From positions 71,786,008 to 71,850,007 of the forward strand of contig NC_080168.1 of assembly GCF_950295315.1 (NCBI RefSeq): a stretch of DNA of 64,000 nucleotides. The letters run 5' to 3'. The notes under the pieces are model-generated. The model had not been told where the DNA came from, searched no databases, and saw nothing but the letters and a program-made list of their open reading frames with translations. The first letter of the stretch is position 1; every line of letters starts with the position of its first letter. Shown piece by piece: positions 21,534 through 32,129 of the stretch. This DNA comes from Erinaceus europaeus. Lineage: Eukaryota; Chordata; Mammalia; Eulipotyphla; Erinaceidae. The position numbers were made by a program, and so were the translations under genes.

Positions 21534-21683
21534 ATTCCTATTTCTGAAGATCTAGTGTCAACAGTAATGTGGTCCTATCAGTGGCTTACAAGGATTAGTA
21601 AAGGAAGTAGAAAATTGGTGTTTTATGAATTCACGAAATCTTTTGGTTCTGAGTAATGTTTCCTGCCACAAGAAGTTAGGTTG

Positions 21684-21900
21684 TAGGTCAACAAAGTAGC
21701 TCACTTGGATAGTGTGCTGTTTTATCATGTGGGTGACCCAGGTTCAAGCCTGTCCCCTGCCATATTGGAGGAGGCGTTGGTGCTGCAGTGCATGGCACTC
21801 TGTCTCTCTCTGCCTCTCTATATCAAGAAAGAAAGGAAGGAAGGAAGGAAGGAAGAAAGAAAGAAAGAAATGTAAAGAGAGAGAGAGAAAGAAGAAAGCA
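21684..21900 (+). mobile_element. SINE E with GAAG/GAAA tail
   Basis: AAAGTAGCTCACTTGGATAGTG, CAGGTTCAAGCCTG, then a purine-rich AAGG/AAAG run at 21826-21900. Confidence 0.85.
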
Positions 21901-21979
21901 GGTATTAGCACAATGTGTCTTTCACTTAAAATTAGGGAAGGAAACCTTGAAATTATAAAATAATAAGTAACTGTACATT

Positions 21980-22272
21980 GGGGAGTCGGGCGGTAGCGCA
22001 GCAGGTTAAGCGCTTGTGGCGCAAAGCACAAGGACCGGCTTAAGGATCCCGGTTCGAGCCCCGGCCCCCCACCTGCAGGGGAGTTGCTTCACAGGTGGTG
22101 AAGCAGGTCTGCAGGTGTCTGTCTTTCTCTCCTCCTCTCTGTCTTCCCCTCCTCTCTCCATTTCTCTCTGTCCTATTCAACAACAATGACATCAATAATA
22201 ACTACAACAATAAAACAAGGGCAACCAAAAAAGGAATAAATAAATATATATAAAATAAAAAATAAATAAATA
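21980..22272 (+). mobile_element. SINE A, well preserved
   Basis: GGGAGTCGGGCGGTAGCGCA, A box, GGTTCGAGCCCC, tail. TGTACATT flanks both ends (about 21972 and 22274). Confidence 0.93.
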
Positions 22273-22377
22273 AATGTACATTAAAATACAGAAGACCCTT
22301 AATATGTATATTTTATAGTAATACCTTCAAGTATTAAAATCTACATTATCTATAAAAGATAGTTGCAAAAGAATTTT

Positions 22378-22581
22378 TTATCTTTTTATTTATTTACTTA
22401 TTACTGGATAGAGACAGAGAGAAATTGAAAGGGGAGCGGGAGAGAGACAGAGAGACATTTGCAGCCCTGCTTCACCACTTCTGAAGCTTTCGCCCTGCAG
22501 GTGGGAACCAGGAGCTTGAACTAAGGTCCTTGCACCCTATAGTGTGTGTACTTAACCAGGTATGCCACCACCTGGCCCTGA
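22378..22581 (-). mobile_element. SINE B
   Basis: TTACTGGATAGAGACAGAGAG through GCCACCACCTGGCCC, antisense, full length. Confidence 0.9.
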
Positions 22582-22656
22582 TAGAAAGGAATTTTTTATA
22601 TTTATTCTCTACCCTCTTAAGTACAGCATATATGATATTAAAAAAATAGCAAAATT

Positions 22657-22952
22657 GGGAGTCAGGCTGTAGCGCAGCGGGTTAAGCGCAGGTGGCGCTA
22701 AGCACAAGGACCCGCATAAGGATCCTGGTTCAAGCCCTGGCTCCCCACCTACAGGGGTGTCGCTTCTCAAGCGGTGAAACAGGTCTGCAGGTGTCTCTTT
22801 CTCTCCCTCTCTCTGTCTTCCCCCTCCCCTCTCCATTTCTCTCTGTCCTATCCAACAACAATGACAACAGTAATAACTACACCAATAAAAAACAAGGGCA
22901 ACAAAAGGGAATAAATAAATAAAAATAAATATTAAAAAATTTAAAAAAAAAC
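22657..22952 (+). mobile_element. SINE A with 17-bp TSD
   Basis: A full-length copy is flanked by AAAAAAATAGCAAAATT at 22640-22656 and 22953-22969. Confidence 0.96.
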
Positions 22953-22969
22953 AAAAAAATAGCAAAATT

Positions 22970-23237
22970 AAACTCATTTTTCAAGCACTCAGTGTTAGTT
23001 CTTCAATACATAGTATTTGGAAGAAAAGGAATCTAACTACAAACAGCATATCTTCAGAATCATAAGAAAATAATATAATAATTTTATGCCAATAAATTTG
23101 AAACTTAGATAAAAAAAATTTCAAATAGGTAAAAGTGATTAGTAGTTAATAAATAGCATGTCTGTACATGTCAATAGTAGTTAATGACACTGAATCTCTA
23201 ATCTAACCTTCCTTCTATCCCCCTTAAAAAATAATAA
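22970..23237. other. AT-rich repeat-poor interval
   Basis: No feature is recognised. Confidence 0.45.
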
Positions 23238-23360
23238 TAAGGGAGATGGGGGTAGATAGCATAATGGCTATGCAGAGACTCTCATGCCTGAGGCTCCAAA
23301 GTCAAACTGATCAGTGCTCTGGTAATAACTAAATAAATAAATAATAAAATAATAAAGTAA
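23238..23360 (+). mobile_element. SINE D
   Basis: GGGGGTAGATAGCATAATGG, CTCATGCCTGAGGCTCCAAAG, ATCAGTGCTCTGG and an AAATAAATAAAT tail. Confidence 0.88.
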
Positions 23361-23467
23361 GACATTAGTCTGAACTCTTTTAGAGTATTCTTACTCAAGC
23401 TTACTCAGAGAATACTTCAGGCTAAATAACTTTCAGACTAAAATTTGGTCACATTACAAAAAATATA

Positions 23468-23476
23468 TAGATAGAT

Positions 23477-23520
<44 letters not shown>
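23468..23520. repeat. GATA microsatellite
   Basis: GATA tetranucleotides with one interruption (GATGATA), lying within the left arm of the quasi-palindrome. Confidence 0.97.
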
Positions 23521-23564
23521 TTGAGCCCAGTCTTAGGTATGAACAAACAAATTGTGCAAAATAG

Positions 23565-23740
23565 GGGCCAAGTGGTGGTGTACCTGGTTGAGTGCACATG
23601 TTAGAGTCTGGGCCCCACTTGCAGGGGGAGGGAAAGCTTCACAAGTGGTGAAGTAGGGCAGTAAGTGTCTCTCTCCCTATCACCCCCTTCCCTCTCAATT
23701 TCTGGCTGTCTCTATCCAATAAATAAAGATAACAAAAAAA
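23565..23740 (+). mobile_element. SINE B (left half of quasi-palindrome)
   Basis: GGGGCCAAGTGGTGGTGTACC, a shortened B-box region, and CTGTCTCTATCCAATAAATAAAG. Confidence 0.92.
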
Positions 23741-23936
23741 TTATTTTATTTTATTTATTATTGCATAGAAACAGAGAGAAATTGATAGGGGAGGGGGAGA
23801 GAGGCAGAGAGACACCTGTAGCCCTGCTTCACCACTTATGAAACACTCCCCCTGAAGGTGGGGACCAGGGGCTTGAACCTGGGTCCTTGTGCACTGTAAT
23901 GTGTGCACTTAGCCAGGTGTGCCACCATTTGGCCCC
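23741..23936 (-). mobile_element. SINE B (right half of quasi-palindrome)
   Basis: TTATTATTGCATAGAAACAGAG through TGCCACCATTTGGCCCC. It keeps the CTTGAACCTGGGTCC B box that the left SINE has lost. Confidence 0.92.
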
Positions 23937-24059
23937 TATTTTGCACAATTTGTTTGTTCATACCTAAGACTGGGCTCAATATTTTTTTTATTTTTTTTTT
24001 TTGGTAATGCCACCAAATTTTAGTCTGCCTGGCCCCAGAAAAAAAATTTTAAGAGTTAT

Positions 24060-24310
24060 TTTAAAAAAACAAAATTAAGTTATTGCAAACTGATTTTGAG
24101 CTATGTTAACAATGAAATCCTGACCAATAGGCTAGGTTACATCACCACCTAAAAATCACAATAGATGCAGGGGAAGGAAGGTACTCTACTAATCCAATAT
24201 TCATTCATGTTTGAGAAAACTAAAACAGGCAAAGTCTTGGCAGATAGTGGAAGGAAATTTGGTTAGCCTGACACAATCCAGAACATCACACTCAATGATA
24301 ATGTTGCCTG
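24060..24310 (+). mobile_element. Old L1 ORF2 fragment (sense)
   Basis: AAAATCACAATAGATGCAGG, TATTCATTCATG and CATCACACTCAATGATAATG recall the L1 reverse transcriptase region. It is highly diverged. Confidence 0.5.
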
Positions 24311-24829
24311 TTTCTCTGGTCCTTGTGATCTGTACACTCAAGAACAGGTAGTGGTCACCAAGTTCCACAAAGGAGAAGAGAATGAGGCATTGAGGTTTTA
24401 TAGGGCAAGTTTATTTGGGGCAGAGTAACCCTCCCAGGAGGGAAAGAATAGGAGAGAAGAGGGGCTCCCACAAGTAACAGGAGAGAGCTCTAGAGTAAGG
24501 TGCCCACATTGGGCTCCGTTATCTCTTCTGTCCAGGTGAAGGCTTCATAGGCTGTGCCCATATTCACCCAGTCAGCTCCTGGTATGGCCTCTCTGGTGTT
24601 TGCATGGAAATCTTGTCCTCTGCACAACTGGGTGTGTGGCATCTTCTGCAGCTTCATGAGTGCTGATTGACTAGTTGGAACATCTTAGAGCCTTTCTCCC
24701 TACCTGCTGGCCCTGTCCCTGCCTGTTTCAATAACATTTTAGAAGCATTCATGCTAAAGAAAGAAATTTTCAAAGATGTCATCACTTCCACATTGTGCCA
24801 GGAATCCTGGCCAGAACAAGAAGCAAGAG
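24311..24829. other. Repeat-poor interval, possible diverged LTR
   Basis: GGTTTTATAGGGCAAGTTTATTTGGGG near 24395-24420 could be the antisense TATA and poly(A) signals of an old LTR, but I see no clear termini. No gene is visible. Confidence 0.35.
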
Positions 24830-24914
24830 CAAGGGGAGACAGCATAATGGTTCTGCAAAAAGACTCTGGGGTCCCAACAACACAGTAAGCCAGAGCCGAG
24901 CAGTGCTCTGGTAA

Positions 24915-24957
<43 letters not shown>

Positions 24958-24960
24958 ATG
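24830..24960 (+). mobile_element. SINE D with AAAT expansion
   Basis: AAGGGGAGACAGCATAATGG, GAGCAGTGCTCTGG, then (AAAT)n at 24914-24959. Confidence 0.88.
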
Positions 24961-24979
24961 GAACTGACAGGAGTTATGC

Positions 24980-25090
24980 AGTCAAGAAAATGGTTCAGTT
25001 GGACTTGCATGCCTGAGATTCCTGGTTTGATCCCCAAATCAATGCCCTGGCTTCTTTCTCTCTGTCTCACCTGAAACACATTCTCACTCA
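24980..25090 (+). mobile_element. SINE C-like fragment
   Basis: GGACTTGCATGCCTGAGATTCC, TGGTTTGATCCCC and CTCTCTGTCTCACC. It is diverged, with an AG-rich stretch after it to 25200. Confidence 0.65.
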
Positions 25091-25202
25091 TATGTAGTAA
25101 CTAAAATAAATCAAAGAAAGAAACAGAGAAGGAAAGAGAGAAAGGTAGAAAGGAAAGAGAGAAAAGTAGGAAGCATAGAAGGAAGGGAAAGAGGAAGAGA
25201 GA

Positions 25203-25335
25203 GAGCCAGGAAGACGCCATAATGGTGATGCAAAAGGCTTTCATACCTGAGGTTCTGAGGTTCCAAGTTCAATCCCCAGGACCACCATAATCCATAGCTG
25301 AGCAGTGCTCTGATCAAAATCAATTAAGAAGAAAG
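25203..25335 (+). mobile_element. SINE D
   Basis: AGCCAGGAAGACGCCATAATGG, CAAGTTCAATCCCCAGG and GCTGAGCAGTGCTCTG. Confidence 0.85.
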
Positions 25336-25351
25336 TATTCAAAAAATAAAA

Positions 25352-25525
25352 TAGGGCCAGCAAAATAGATCACTTGGATAGTGCACTAATTTGCCATGTG
25401 TACAATCCAATATCAAGCCCGGTCCCTACATCATTCAAATCTTTGGTGCTATGGCCTCTTTCACTCTCTCTGCCTCTCTACCTCTCTTCCTCTCAGTCTC
25501 TATCTAAAATAATAAAAATAACAAT
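25352..25525 (+). mobile_element. SINE E
   Basis: GGGCCAGCAAAATAGATCAC, TTGGATAGTGCACTAATTTG and a CT-rich 3' part with an ATAATAAAAATAA tail. Confidence 0.88.
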
Positions 25526-26085
25526 AGTCAGAAATTAGGAAAGGAAGAGACAAGTCTTAATAGATTATTTGATCACATGTTACATACAAAAATCTAAATG
25601 AATCTCTGAATTGGAGCTTGCAAGACCTTTCTAACAGGTTGCTGGGTATTACTAATATCACTGCAGAAATTAGAAAAATAAAAGAGCTACGTAGAGCAGT
25701 TATGAAGCATCAAGGAGTAACAGTCTAACAAAGGGGGCTGAGTGCTCTGTCCTGGTCACACCTTGGGGGGGGCAGTTGTGCTCGCCAGCCAGGGGTGAAT
25801 CTGATCCCACTGCAAAGAACAAAGCAAAGGACAATGCAGTGTGACTCCTCAGTGGACTGTAGTCTATCACAGCAGATTTGTGGACTCATCAAGGGGGAGG
25901 AGGGAACACTGAGGAGAGAGTGGGGATCTCAGTCCCTATGGTGGAACAGGTGATGGTTTGATGGAAGGTAAGATCTTCTGATCCCTGTCTTGGGGAAATG
26001 TGGGACTGGACCCTTGTGACAATAATCCTGTATATCAACATCCCCTCAGTATTGTGATACTGGAGTTGTGCTGGGGAAAGGAGGG
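25526..26085. other. Repeat-poor interval
   Basis: No gene or repeat is recognised. Confidence 0.45.
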
Positions 26086-26375
26086 ATCAGGTGGGGGTTA
26101 ACCTGGTAGAATGCACACTGTTGCGCTCAAAGACCTGAGTTCAAGTCCCTGGTCCCCACCTTCAACTGGGGGTGGAGCAGAGCTTCACAAGTAGTGAAGC
26201 AGGACTTCAATTGTCTCTCTATGTGTCTATTTCTATCTCTGTTTTTATCTCTATTTCTCCTTCCCCTCTCAATTTCTCTCTCTATTGGAAAAAAAAATAT
26301 TAAGGTCACTGGGAATAGTGGACTCATCCTGTAGGCACTGAACCCCAGCTATAACTCTGGTATCAATGAAAGAAA
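26086..26375 (+). mobile_element. SINE B with 3' module
   Basis: GGGGGTTAACCTGGTAGAATG, TGAGTTCAAGTCCC, a CTATTTCT-rich tract, then GGAATAGTGGACTCATCC and CCCAGCTATAACTCTGG. Confidence 0.82.
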
Positions 26376-27874
26376 ATTAAAAATAAATCAAAATGAAAGC
26401 TCCCACTTCCTGGTAAGCAGTTCCTTGTTGTCCCTCTGGGTCCTCCCAGGGATGCAGAGGCTCCCCAGGGCTTAGCTTCATCTCCACCACTACCACCACC
26501 CCCACCACCGCCCCCTGAAGTGCTCAGTGTTTATTGGTGACTCCTGGATGTTTATCTCCGGTCCAGCAGGCACTTCCAACATAACTCTTCCAGAATCACT
26601 TCTGAGCCTCTCTCCAGGCCTCTGCTTCCCTCAGCTCATTTTGGCAAAGGGTGGGTCTTTCAACTCTCTACCCTTTTTCCCACTTGCCATGTCCCAGCAC
26701 CCCAGTGCACCCATAGACACTTTCTGCACCCCCAGACCTAGCACAACAGCTATCATAGCCTTGCTGGTACCTTGCCCTTGGGACCACCTACTCCTGTCCT
26801 TTGTCACTTGGAGCAAAGGCCAACTCCCTCACAGCTCTCTGTGGTGGCCTGTTTGCCTCCCAGTGAGGGCAGACCCAACTCTCTGATTCCTGCCACCTCC
26901 ATGTTGGCTAGAGTCCCCATGGTGCTGGTTCCTGGGGAGCCCTCCCTCAAAGTCACCCCCCCCTCCCCACTATCTGTCTTCTCTGTACACAGAGCCCTTG
27001 GGGCCACCCCCAGAGTGTGGACTCCATCTGCACAGTGTGCCCTCATTGGACCTGGGTGTAAAAGGTTCCTGTGGTGCTCATCTTACCTCCCCTCCCCCTT
27101 GCTGTGACACCCTCTTCTCTTAAGGACCCCAGTTCTGCTCTTGCCTGAGGAGGTGACCCCTGCTGACCCCTCTTATAAGCCTGTCAGTGTTTCAGGAACC
27201 TTTGCCCCTCAACCACTGTGTGTCCTGGTTCCAGCCTCCCTTTCTTTCACACTCCCCAGTCCCCCACACCTGTCTTAGAACCTTCCTCATGGCCTCTGCC
27301 CTGCTTTCACCAGTACATGCCTTCTTCTGCCCAAAGACTCACTGTCCTCTCAAAAGATTGTTTTGTGGCCTCTGATTTGCTCCTGCTTCCCTCACTACAC
27401 TCTGTCTCTGTCATTGTCCCAGCCTTCTCCCCAACTGGTTCCTCAAAGGCCACCAATGGCCACCAAGGTGGGAGATCAAAGGCCTTCGTATTACCATCAT
27501 TCTAGAATGTTCTGAGGAATACTGATCCTCTTAGTCACCTTCTTCAAATCCCTCTTGTGGCTTCATCCTTTACCATTCTCAGGAAAGACTATTAAGATGC
27601 TGTAACATTGAGACAAGTCCCTTCTGACCCTTAGTGCCCATCTGCTAGCTCTACTCAGTGGCATAATTCTGTAGAGAACCTTCTAGACGATTTTTTCTAG
27701 AAGACATTTAAATAGAGCAAATAGGTCTCCAGAGCACAGATCGCAGAAGCATAGACATGGGTGGGAGAGCTTGTGGAGCTCACAGGGGCGTGGGGAGAAG
27801 AGGGGGCCCTCTCCCTGGCTGACTGAGAGGGAGAGACCCTTCTAGAAGCTCCAGCCACAACCTGCCACCTTTGT

Positions 27875-27918
<44 letters not shown>

Positions 27919-28044
27919 GGCTGCTGTGCACTGTGAACCTCCTGGGGTACCCCTGCCTGTCCCTAAACCCCTCATCTTCCATTCTGTCCCTTCACAGTCA
28001 AGCTGTGCTGGGCACCAGCAGCGTTGAAACTCCACATGCTCTGA
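26376..28044. other. Longest SINE-free block of the presumed intron
   Basis: About 1.5 kb of moderately C-rich, unique-looking sequence is followed by a (CA)n run at 27877-27916. Open frames of 60-119 codons on both strands have no recognisable domain. I cannot exclude a lowly conserved exon or regulatory DNA. Confidence 0.45.
27877..27916. repeat. CA microsatellite
   Basis: A perfect (CA)n run of about 20 units. Confidence 0.97.
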
Positions 28045-28187
28045 GTTGGTGAGCTAGCTCACCTGGACAAGACACTGTTTTGCCCTGTACCAGGGAAGCA
28101 CTCTCCCTCTGTCTCTCCATCTCTGTCTGAAGAAGCCAGCTTGAAGCAATGAAGTCCCATTGATGACAATAAATAAATAAATAAACT
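28045..28187 (+). mobile_element. SINE E
   Basis: GGTGAGCTAGCTCACCTGGAC, ACTGTTTTGCCCTGTACCAG and an ATAAATAAATAAATAAA tail. Confidence 0.75.
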
Positions 28188-28304
28188 AACTCCACCCTCC
28201 CACCCTGTGTTTTAATGTTTATTCTTCTCTGGAGTCACTAGCACCTGTCTATTCTTTGGGCCTTACTGGCCCTGTTTTGGATCAGCTACCTAAAAAGTAC
28301 TCAG

Positions 28305-28630
28305 GGACAAAGAGATAAGTCACTCAATAGTGTGCATCTTACCATGTGTGAGACCCTGGGTTTGAGTCCAGCACCACATGACAGCACCATGGAAAATAAT
28401 CAGGGAAGCTCCATGGATGGTGGAGCAGTGCTACAGTCTCTCCTCTCTCAGCACCATGGACAGCACCCAGGAAGCTCCATGGATGGTGAAGCAGTGCTAC
28501 AGAGTCTCTCCTCTCTCAGGACCATAGACAGCATCAACAGAGCTGGAGGGGGGGCTGTGGTGTCTCTTCTTCTCCCTTTGTCATCACCATGGACAGCACC
28601 AAGGCAGGTGGTGCACACTGTGTTTTCTAT
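28305..28630 (+). mobile_element. SINE E-like element with internal 67-bp tandem repeat
   Basis: The head AGATAAGTCACTCAATAGTG and GTTTGAGTCCAGCACCAC are followed by units starting at 28383 and 28450 (AGCACCATGG) and 28518 (AGGACCATAG). A further CACCATGGACAGCACC is near 28586. Each unit holds AGCTCCATGGATGG and CAGTGCTACAG, so a piece of the SINE body has been amplified. Confidence 0.75.
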
Positions 28631-28810
28631 TGTGGTTTTACCGGGGATGTAGCTGCAGAGAACTGAGCAGAAGAAAGCCATAATGAAGGAATCAGGAGAC
28701 TTCTCCCCAGAGGAGAGCTTCACACAATCTCAAGCATGGTCATTCATCTTTTATGATATATATCTGGGGCCTGTTGCTGGAAATACAAAGAAATGGGAAC
28801 AAATGAAAAT

Positions 28811-29098
28811 TGGGCCCAGATGCCTCACTCGGTGGAGTACACACATGACCATGTGCAAGGACCTAGGTTCAAGCCCCTGGTCACCATATGGAAGCACATG
28901 GGTGTGGGGAGCTTCATGAGTGGTGGAGCAGAGCTGTGGTTTGTCTCTCACTCTGTCTCTTACCCTCTATCAAAAAGAAAGAAAAAGGAAGAAACAAAGA
29001 AAGAAAGGAAGGGAGGAAGGAAGGAAGGAAGGAAGATCTAGGAGTGGTGGACTCATTCAGACACCAGCCTCCAGCCATAACCCTGGGGGTAGGGTGGG
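28811..29098 (+). mobile_element. SINE B with GGAA run and 3' module
   Basis: GGGCCCAGATGCCTCACTCGG, GGTTCAAGCCCC, a GAAA/GGAA run at 28976-29034, and GGAGTGGTGGACTCATTC with CATAACCCTGG. Confidence 0.82.
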
Positions 29099-29104
29099 AC
29101 TGAG

Positions 29105-29225
29105 ACTCACCCAGAAAGCTAACTTATTGGGTAGAGTGTATGCGTTGCCATGCTTAAGGCCCAAATTGGAACCCTAATACCACCAGCCCCATGAAAAAGT
29201 AGCCCCAAGCAGTGAAATTAAATGT
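29105..29225 (+). mobile_element. SINE E, diverged
   Basis: AAGCTAACTTATTGGGTAGAG and ATGCGTTGCCATGCTTAAGG. Confidence 0.6.
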
Positions 29226-29274
29226 GTATGAGGCACCAGTTCCACAAGATAATAATAATATATATAATAACAGA

Positions 29275-29537
29275 GGGAGTCGGGCAGTAGTGCAGTGTTA
29301 AGCGCAGGTGGCATAAAGTACAAGGACCGCGTAAGGATCACAGTTCGAGTCCCCAGCTCCCCACCTGCGGGGAAGTCAATTCACAAGTCGTGAATCTGTA
29401 GGTGTCTATCTTTCTCTCCCCCTCTCTGTCTTCCCATCCTCTCTCCATTTCTCTCTGTCCTATCCAACAACAATAATAACTACAACAATAAAACAACAAG
29501 GGCAACAAAAGGGAATAAATAAATAAATATTATAAAA
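29275..29537 (+). mobile_element. SINE A
   Basis: GGGAGTCGGGCAGTAGTGCA, CAGTTCGAGTCCC and the usual tail. ATAATAACAGA occurs on both sides (about 29264 and 29539). Confidence 0.92.
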
Positions 29538-29540
29538 AAT

Positions 29541-29891
29541 AATAACAGAAAGATAAATCACCCAGTCCTCAGAAGCACTGCAGTTAACAGTTCGTTATCA
29601 TTCCTGCTCTCCCTTTTCCTGTCCAGACATATGAAATGAGTTTAAAGTCACTAGCACTGCCCTCTAGTTTTGTATCAAGCTATGCCACTTGTCATTATAA
29701 CATGAGTATTTTTTCAAGATCTTAATGCTCTTAGAAGTAGATTTAATGAGTGCCTGGTATTTTATGAGTTAGAAGTAAATCATGGCTCTTCACTTATGTC
29801 TGACATTATAAGGGATTTTTTATTTTTTGTAATATTTTATTTATTTAATAGAGAAATTGAGAAGTAAGGAGGAGTTAGTGAAGGAGAAAGA
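29541..29891. other. Repeat-poor interval
   Basis: No feature is recognised. Confidence 0.45.
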
Positions 29892-30110
29892 GGGGCCAGA
29901 TGGTGGTGCACCTGGGTGAGTGCACAAATTATAATGTGCAAGGACCAGAGTTCGAGGCCTTTAGTCACCACCTGAAGGGGGAAGCTTTGCAAGTGGTGAA
30001 ACAGTCCTGCAGGTGTCTCTTTGCCTCTCTCCCTCTCTGTCTACCCCTTCCTTTCGATTTCTGGCTGTCTCTATCCAATAAATAAATAAAGATAATAAAA
30101 AATTTAAAGG
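29892..30110 (+). mobile_element. SINE B
   Basis: GGGGCCAGATGGTGGTGCACC, AGAGTTCGAGGCC and CTGTCTCTATCCAATAAATA. Confidence 0.9.
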
Positions 30111-30124
30111 TTTTTAATTTAAAA

Positions 30125-30297
30125 AAATAATGAGAGAGGGAGCAGGAGAAAGAGAGACACCTGCAGTACTGCTTCACTGCTCCTGAAGCCCACCCCCCCC
30201 ACACACACACACACAACAATTGGGGACTGGAGGGTTGAACCCAGGTCCTTGAGCACAGTAACATATACATTCAACTATATGCATCACCATCCAAGGC
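30125..30297 (-). mobile_element. SINE B with internal C/CA run
   Basis: GAGAGACACCTGCAGTACTGC, a CCCCCCCCACACACAC run near 30194-30213, then GGTTGAACCCAGGTCC. Confidence 0.88.
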
Positions 30298-30366
30298 TAC
30301 AAATATGCCAGAGTAATGCTCTGATGTGTTCTCCCTCTCTATGTAAGTAAATATTTTTTAATTGAA
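30298..30366 (+). mobile_element. SINE C 3' fragment
   Basis: ATGCCAGAGTAATGCTCTGATG and CTCCCTCTCTATG with an A/T-rich tail. Confidence 0.65.
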
Positions 30367-30442
30367 AAAGCACAGGTAGGGGATGTAGAGCAGGAGTTTC
30401 TGTTTCTTTACACTGTATAACACCATTAAAGTAGAATTATAT

Positions 30443-30617
30443 GCAGCCCAGGAGGTGGCACAGTGGATAAGACATCAGATTCTCAAGCATAGGGTCCCAG
30501 GTTCAATCCCTGACATTGCATGTGCTAGAGTGATACTCCGGTGTTCTCTCTCTCTCTCTCTCATCTATCTCTATCTCTCTCCTATTAATGAATAATGAAA
30601 TAAATATTTATTAAAAA
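30443..30617 (+). mobile_element. SINE C
   Basis: GCAGCCCAGGAGGTGGCACAG, AGGTTCAATCCCTGAC and AGAGTGATACTCCGG with a CT tract. Confidence 0.9.
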
Positions 30618-30820
30618 AGGTGCTGGGTGGTGGCATACCTGGTTGATGCACATGTTACAACCAGTTTGATCCCCTGATCCCCACCTGTAGAGGGAAAGCT
30701 TCACAAATGGTGAAGCAGGGCTGCAGCTGTCTCTCTGTCTCTCTTCCTCTCTATCTCCCCCTTCCCTCTCAATCTCTGATGGTTTCTATCTAATAAATAA
30801 ATATTTTTAAAAAATTCAAA
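30618..30820 (+). mobile_element. SINE B
   Basis: TGCTGGGTGGTGGCATACCTG, AAGCTTCACAAATGGTGAAGC and ATCTAATAAATAAAT. Confidence 0.9.
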
Positions 30821-31261
30821 GAGTAGAATTATCAGTCAAAGCTCATATCACCCTTCCATCCTTCCCCTCCACAGCCTGTGATTCTCAGCAGGAGCACAGT
30901 GAGGGCATGAGAGCAGGACTCATAGTCCTCTGGGAATGGGAGGCACACACACAAACCTCCCTCAGGGAAATGCCAGCAGTGCCCTTTGAAGAACTATCCT
31001 TCAGTCACACTGTGTCTTGCCAGCTTTTTGTGACCAGCCAGGACATCTGAAAAGCAACAGGGAGAAACATTCAGCAACCCTACCCCTGACCCTGGCCCCC
31101 AAGGATCTTTCCAGAAAGACCACCACAAGTGTTCTCTGCCCTAGGTGTCCTGCTTAAACCTAAAAGAACAAGTTGCAGGCATGAGCCCTGGGCTCAGGGC
31201 TGGGAGTGAAAGGCCACTGTGCATCCAGTGGTTCAAGTGGGACTGAACTAACTCCACTAAA
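30821..31261. other. Repeat-poor interval
   Basis: No feature is recognised. Confidence 0.45.
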
Positions 31262-31384
31262 GACAGAGCAGCGGGTTGGGGTTCTGCAACAAGACTCTCA
31301 TACCTGAGGCTTCAAGGCCCCAGGTTCAGTCTCCAGCACCACTATCAGCCAGAGCTGAGCAGAGCTCTGGAAAACAAAAAAGCT
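31262..31384 (+). mobile_element. SINE D
   Basis: GACTCTCATACCTGAGGCTTC, AGGTTCAGTCTCCAGC and GAGCTGAGCAGAGCTCTGG. Confidence 0.85.
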
Positions 31385-31483
31385 GGTGGCAAGTCTCTTT
31401 CTGCCTTTTGAACTGAAAGAGTTGCCCTGGCACGGGAAAGCCCCAGTGATGACAAAAAAATAAAAATAAAAATAAAAGAGAAC

Positions 31484-31765
31484 TGGGAGTCCGATGGTAG
31501 CGCAGCAGGTTAAGCGCACATGGTGCAAAGTGCAAGAACCGGCGTAAGGATCCAGGTTCGAGCCCTGGCTCCCCACCTGCAGGGGAGTCGCTTCACAGGT
31601 GGTGAAGCAGCGCTGCAGGTGTCTATCTTTCTCTCCCCCTCTCTGTCTTCCCCTCCTCTCTCCATTTCTCTCTGTCCTATCCAACACCAATGACATCAGT
31701 AACAACAACAATGAAACAAGGGCAACAAAGGGGGGGAAGAAGCAAAAATTTAAAAAGAAAAAGAG
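31484..31765 (+). mobile_element. SINE A
   Basis: GGGAGTCCGATGGTAGCGCA, GGTTCGAGCCC and ACAAGGGCAACAAAGGGGG. Confidence 0.93.
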
Positions 31766-32120
31766 AGAGAGAACCAGAAAATGGTGGGAGAGGCAGTGGA
31801 GTGACATTACGGGTTCCGTAGAGTAGCACTGGGGTGGTTGGTGAGACCTGAGAGATAGTCTCTGGTCTCCTGTAAGCAGTAATAGGGAGGCTTGGATCTG
31901 ACCCCAGTACCAACTGTTTGAAGAGTGGGGTGGGGAGTTGGGAAGCCAGTGGAGGTAAGGGAGGGAGGGAGGGAGAATGCTCCCCAGCTCTGGGATCACA
32001 GGTGAAGCAAGAACTTGACTGCCACTGGCTTCTCTATGCCAGCACTTGTGTGAAGGACCAGCTTGATGGACATAGGGGCTGTGCACAGGGCTATCACTCT
32101 GTCAGGCTGGTGGATAAGGT
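31766..32120. other. Repeat-poor interval
   Basis: A short GGGA run lies near 31960-31975. No feature is recognised. Confidence 0.45.
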
Positions 32121-32129
32121 GGCAGACAC

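Larger units (their letters stand above)
23434..24027. repeat. 594-bp quasi-palindrome built on two inverted SINE B copies
   Basis: The left flank, 23518-23571, is a perfect 54-base reverse complement of 23929-23982. About 45 of these bases are unique flank and the rest are SINE head. The symmetry continues outward: CAGACTAAAATTTGGT at 23434-23449 pairs with ACCAAATTTTAGTCTG at 24012-24027, and nearby ATTACAAAAAAT pairs with TTTTTTGGTAAT. The left side has a GATA tract where the right has a T run. The two SINEs inside are alignable but clearly diverged. Confidence 0.95.

Noticed and set aside
21980..22060. tRNA gene suggested by A-box and GGTTCGAGCC B-box sequences (also in dozens of other places)
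   Set aside because: These are SINE heads. They lack a proper cloverleaf and acceptor stem and are followed by SINE bodies and A-rich tails.
24395..24420. Antisense TATA/poly(A)-like pair as a third LTR
   Set aside because: No TG...CA ends or target duplication could be found.
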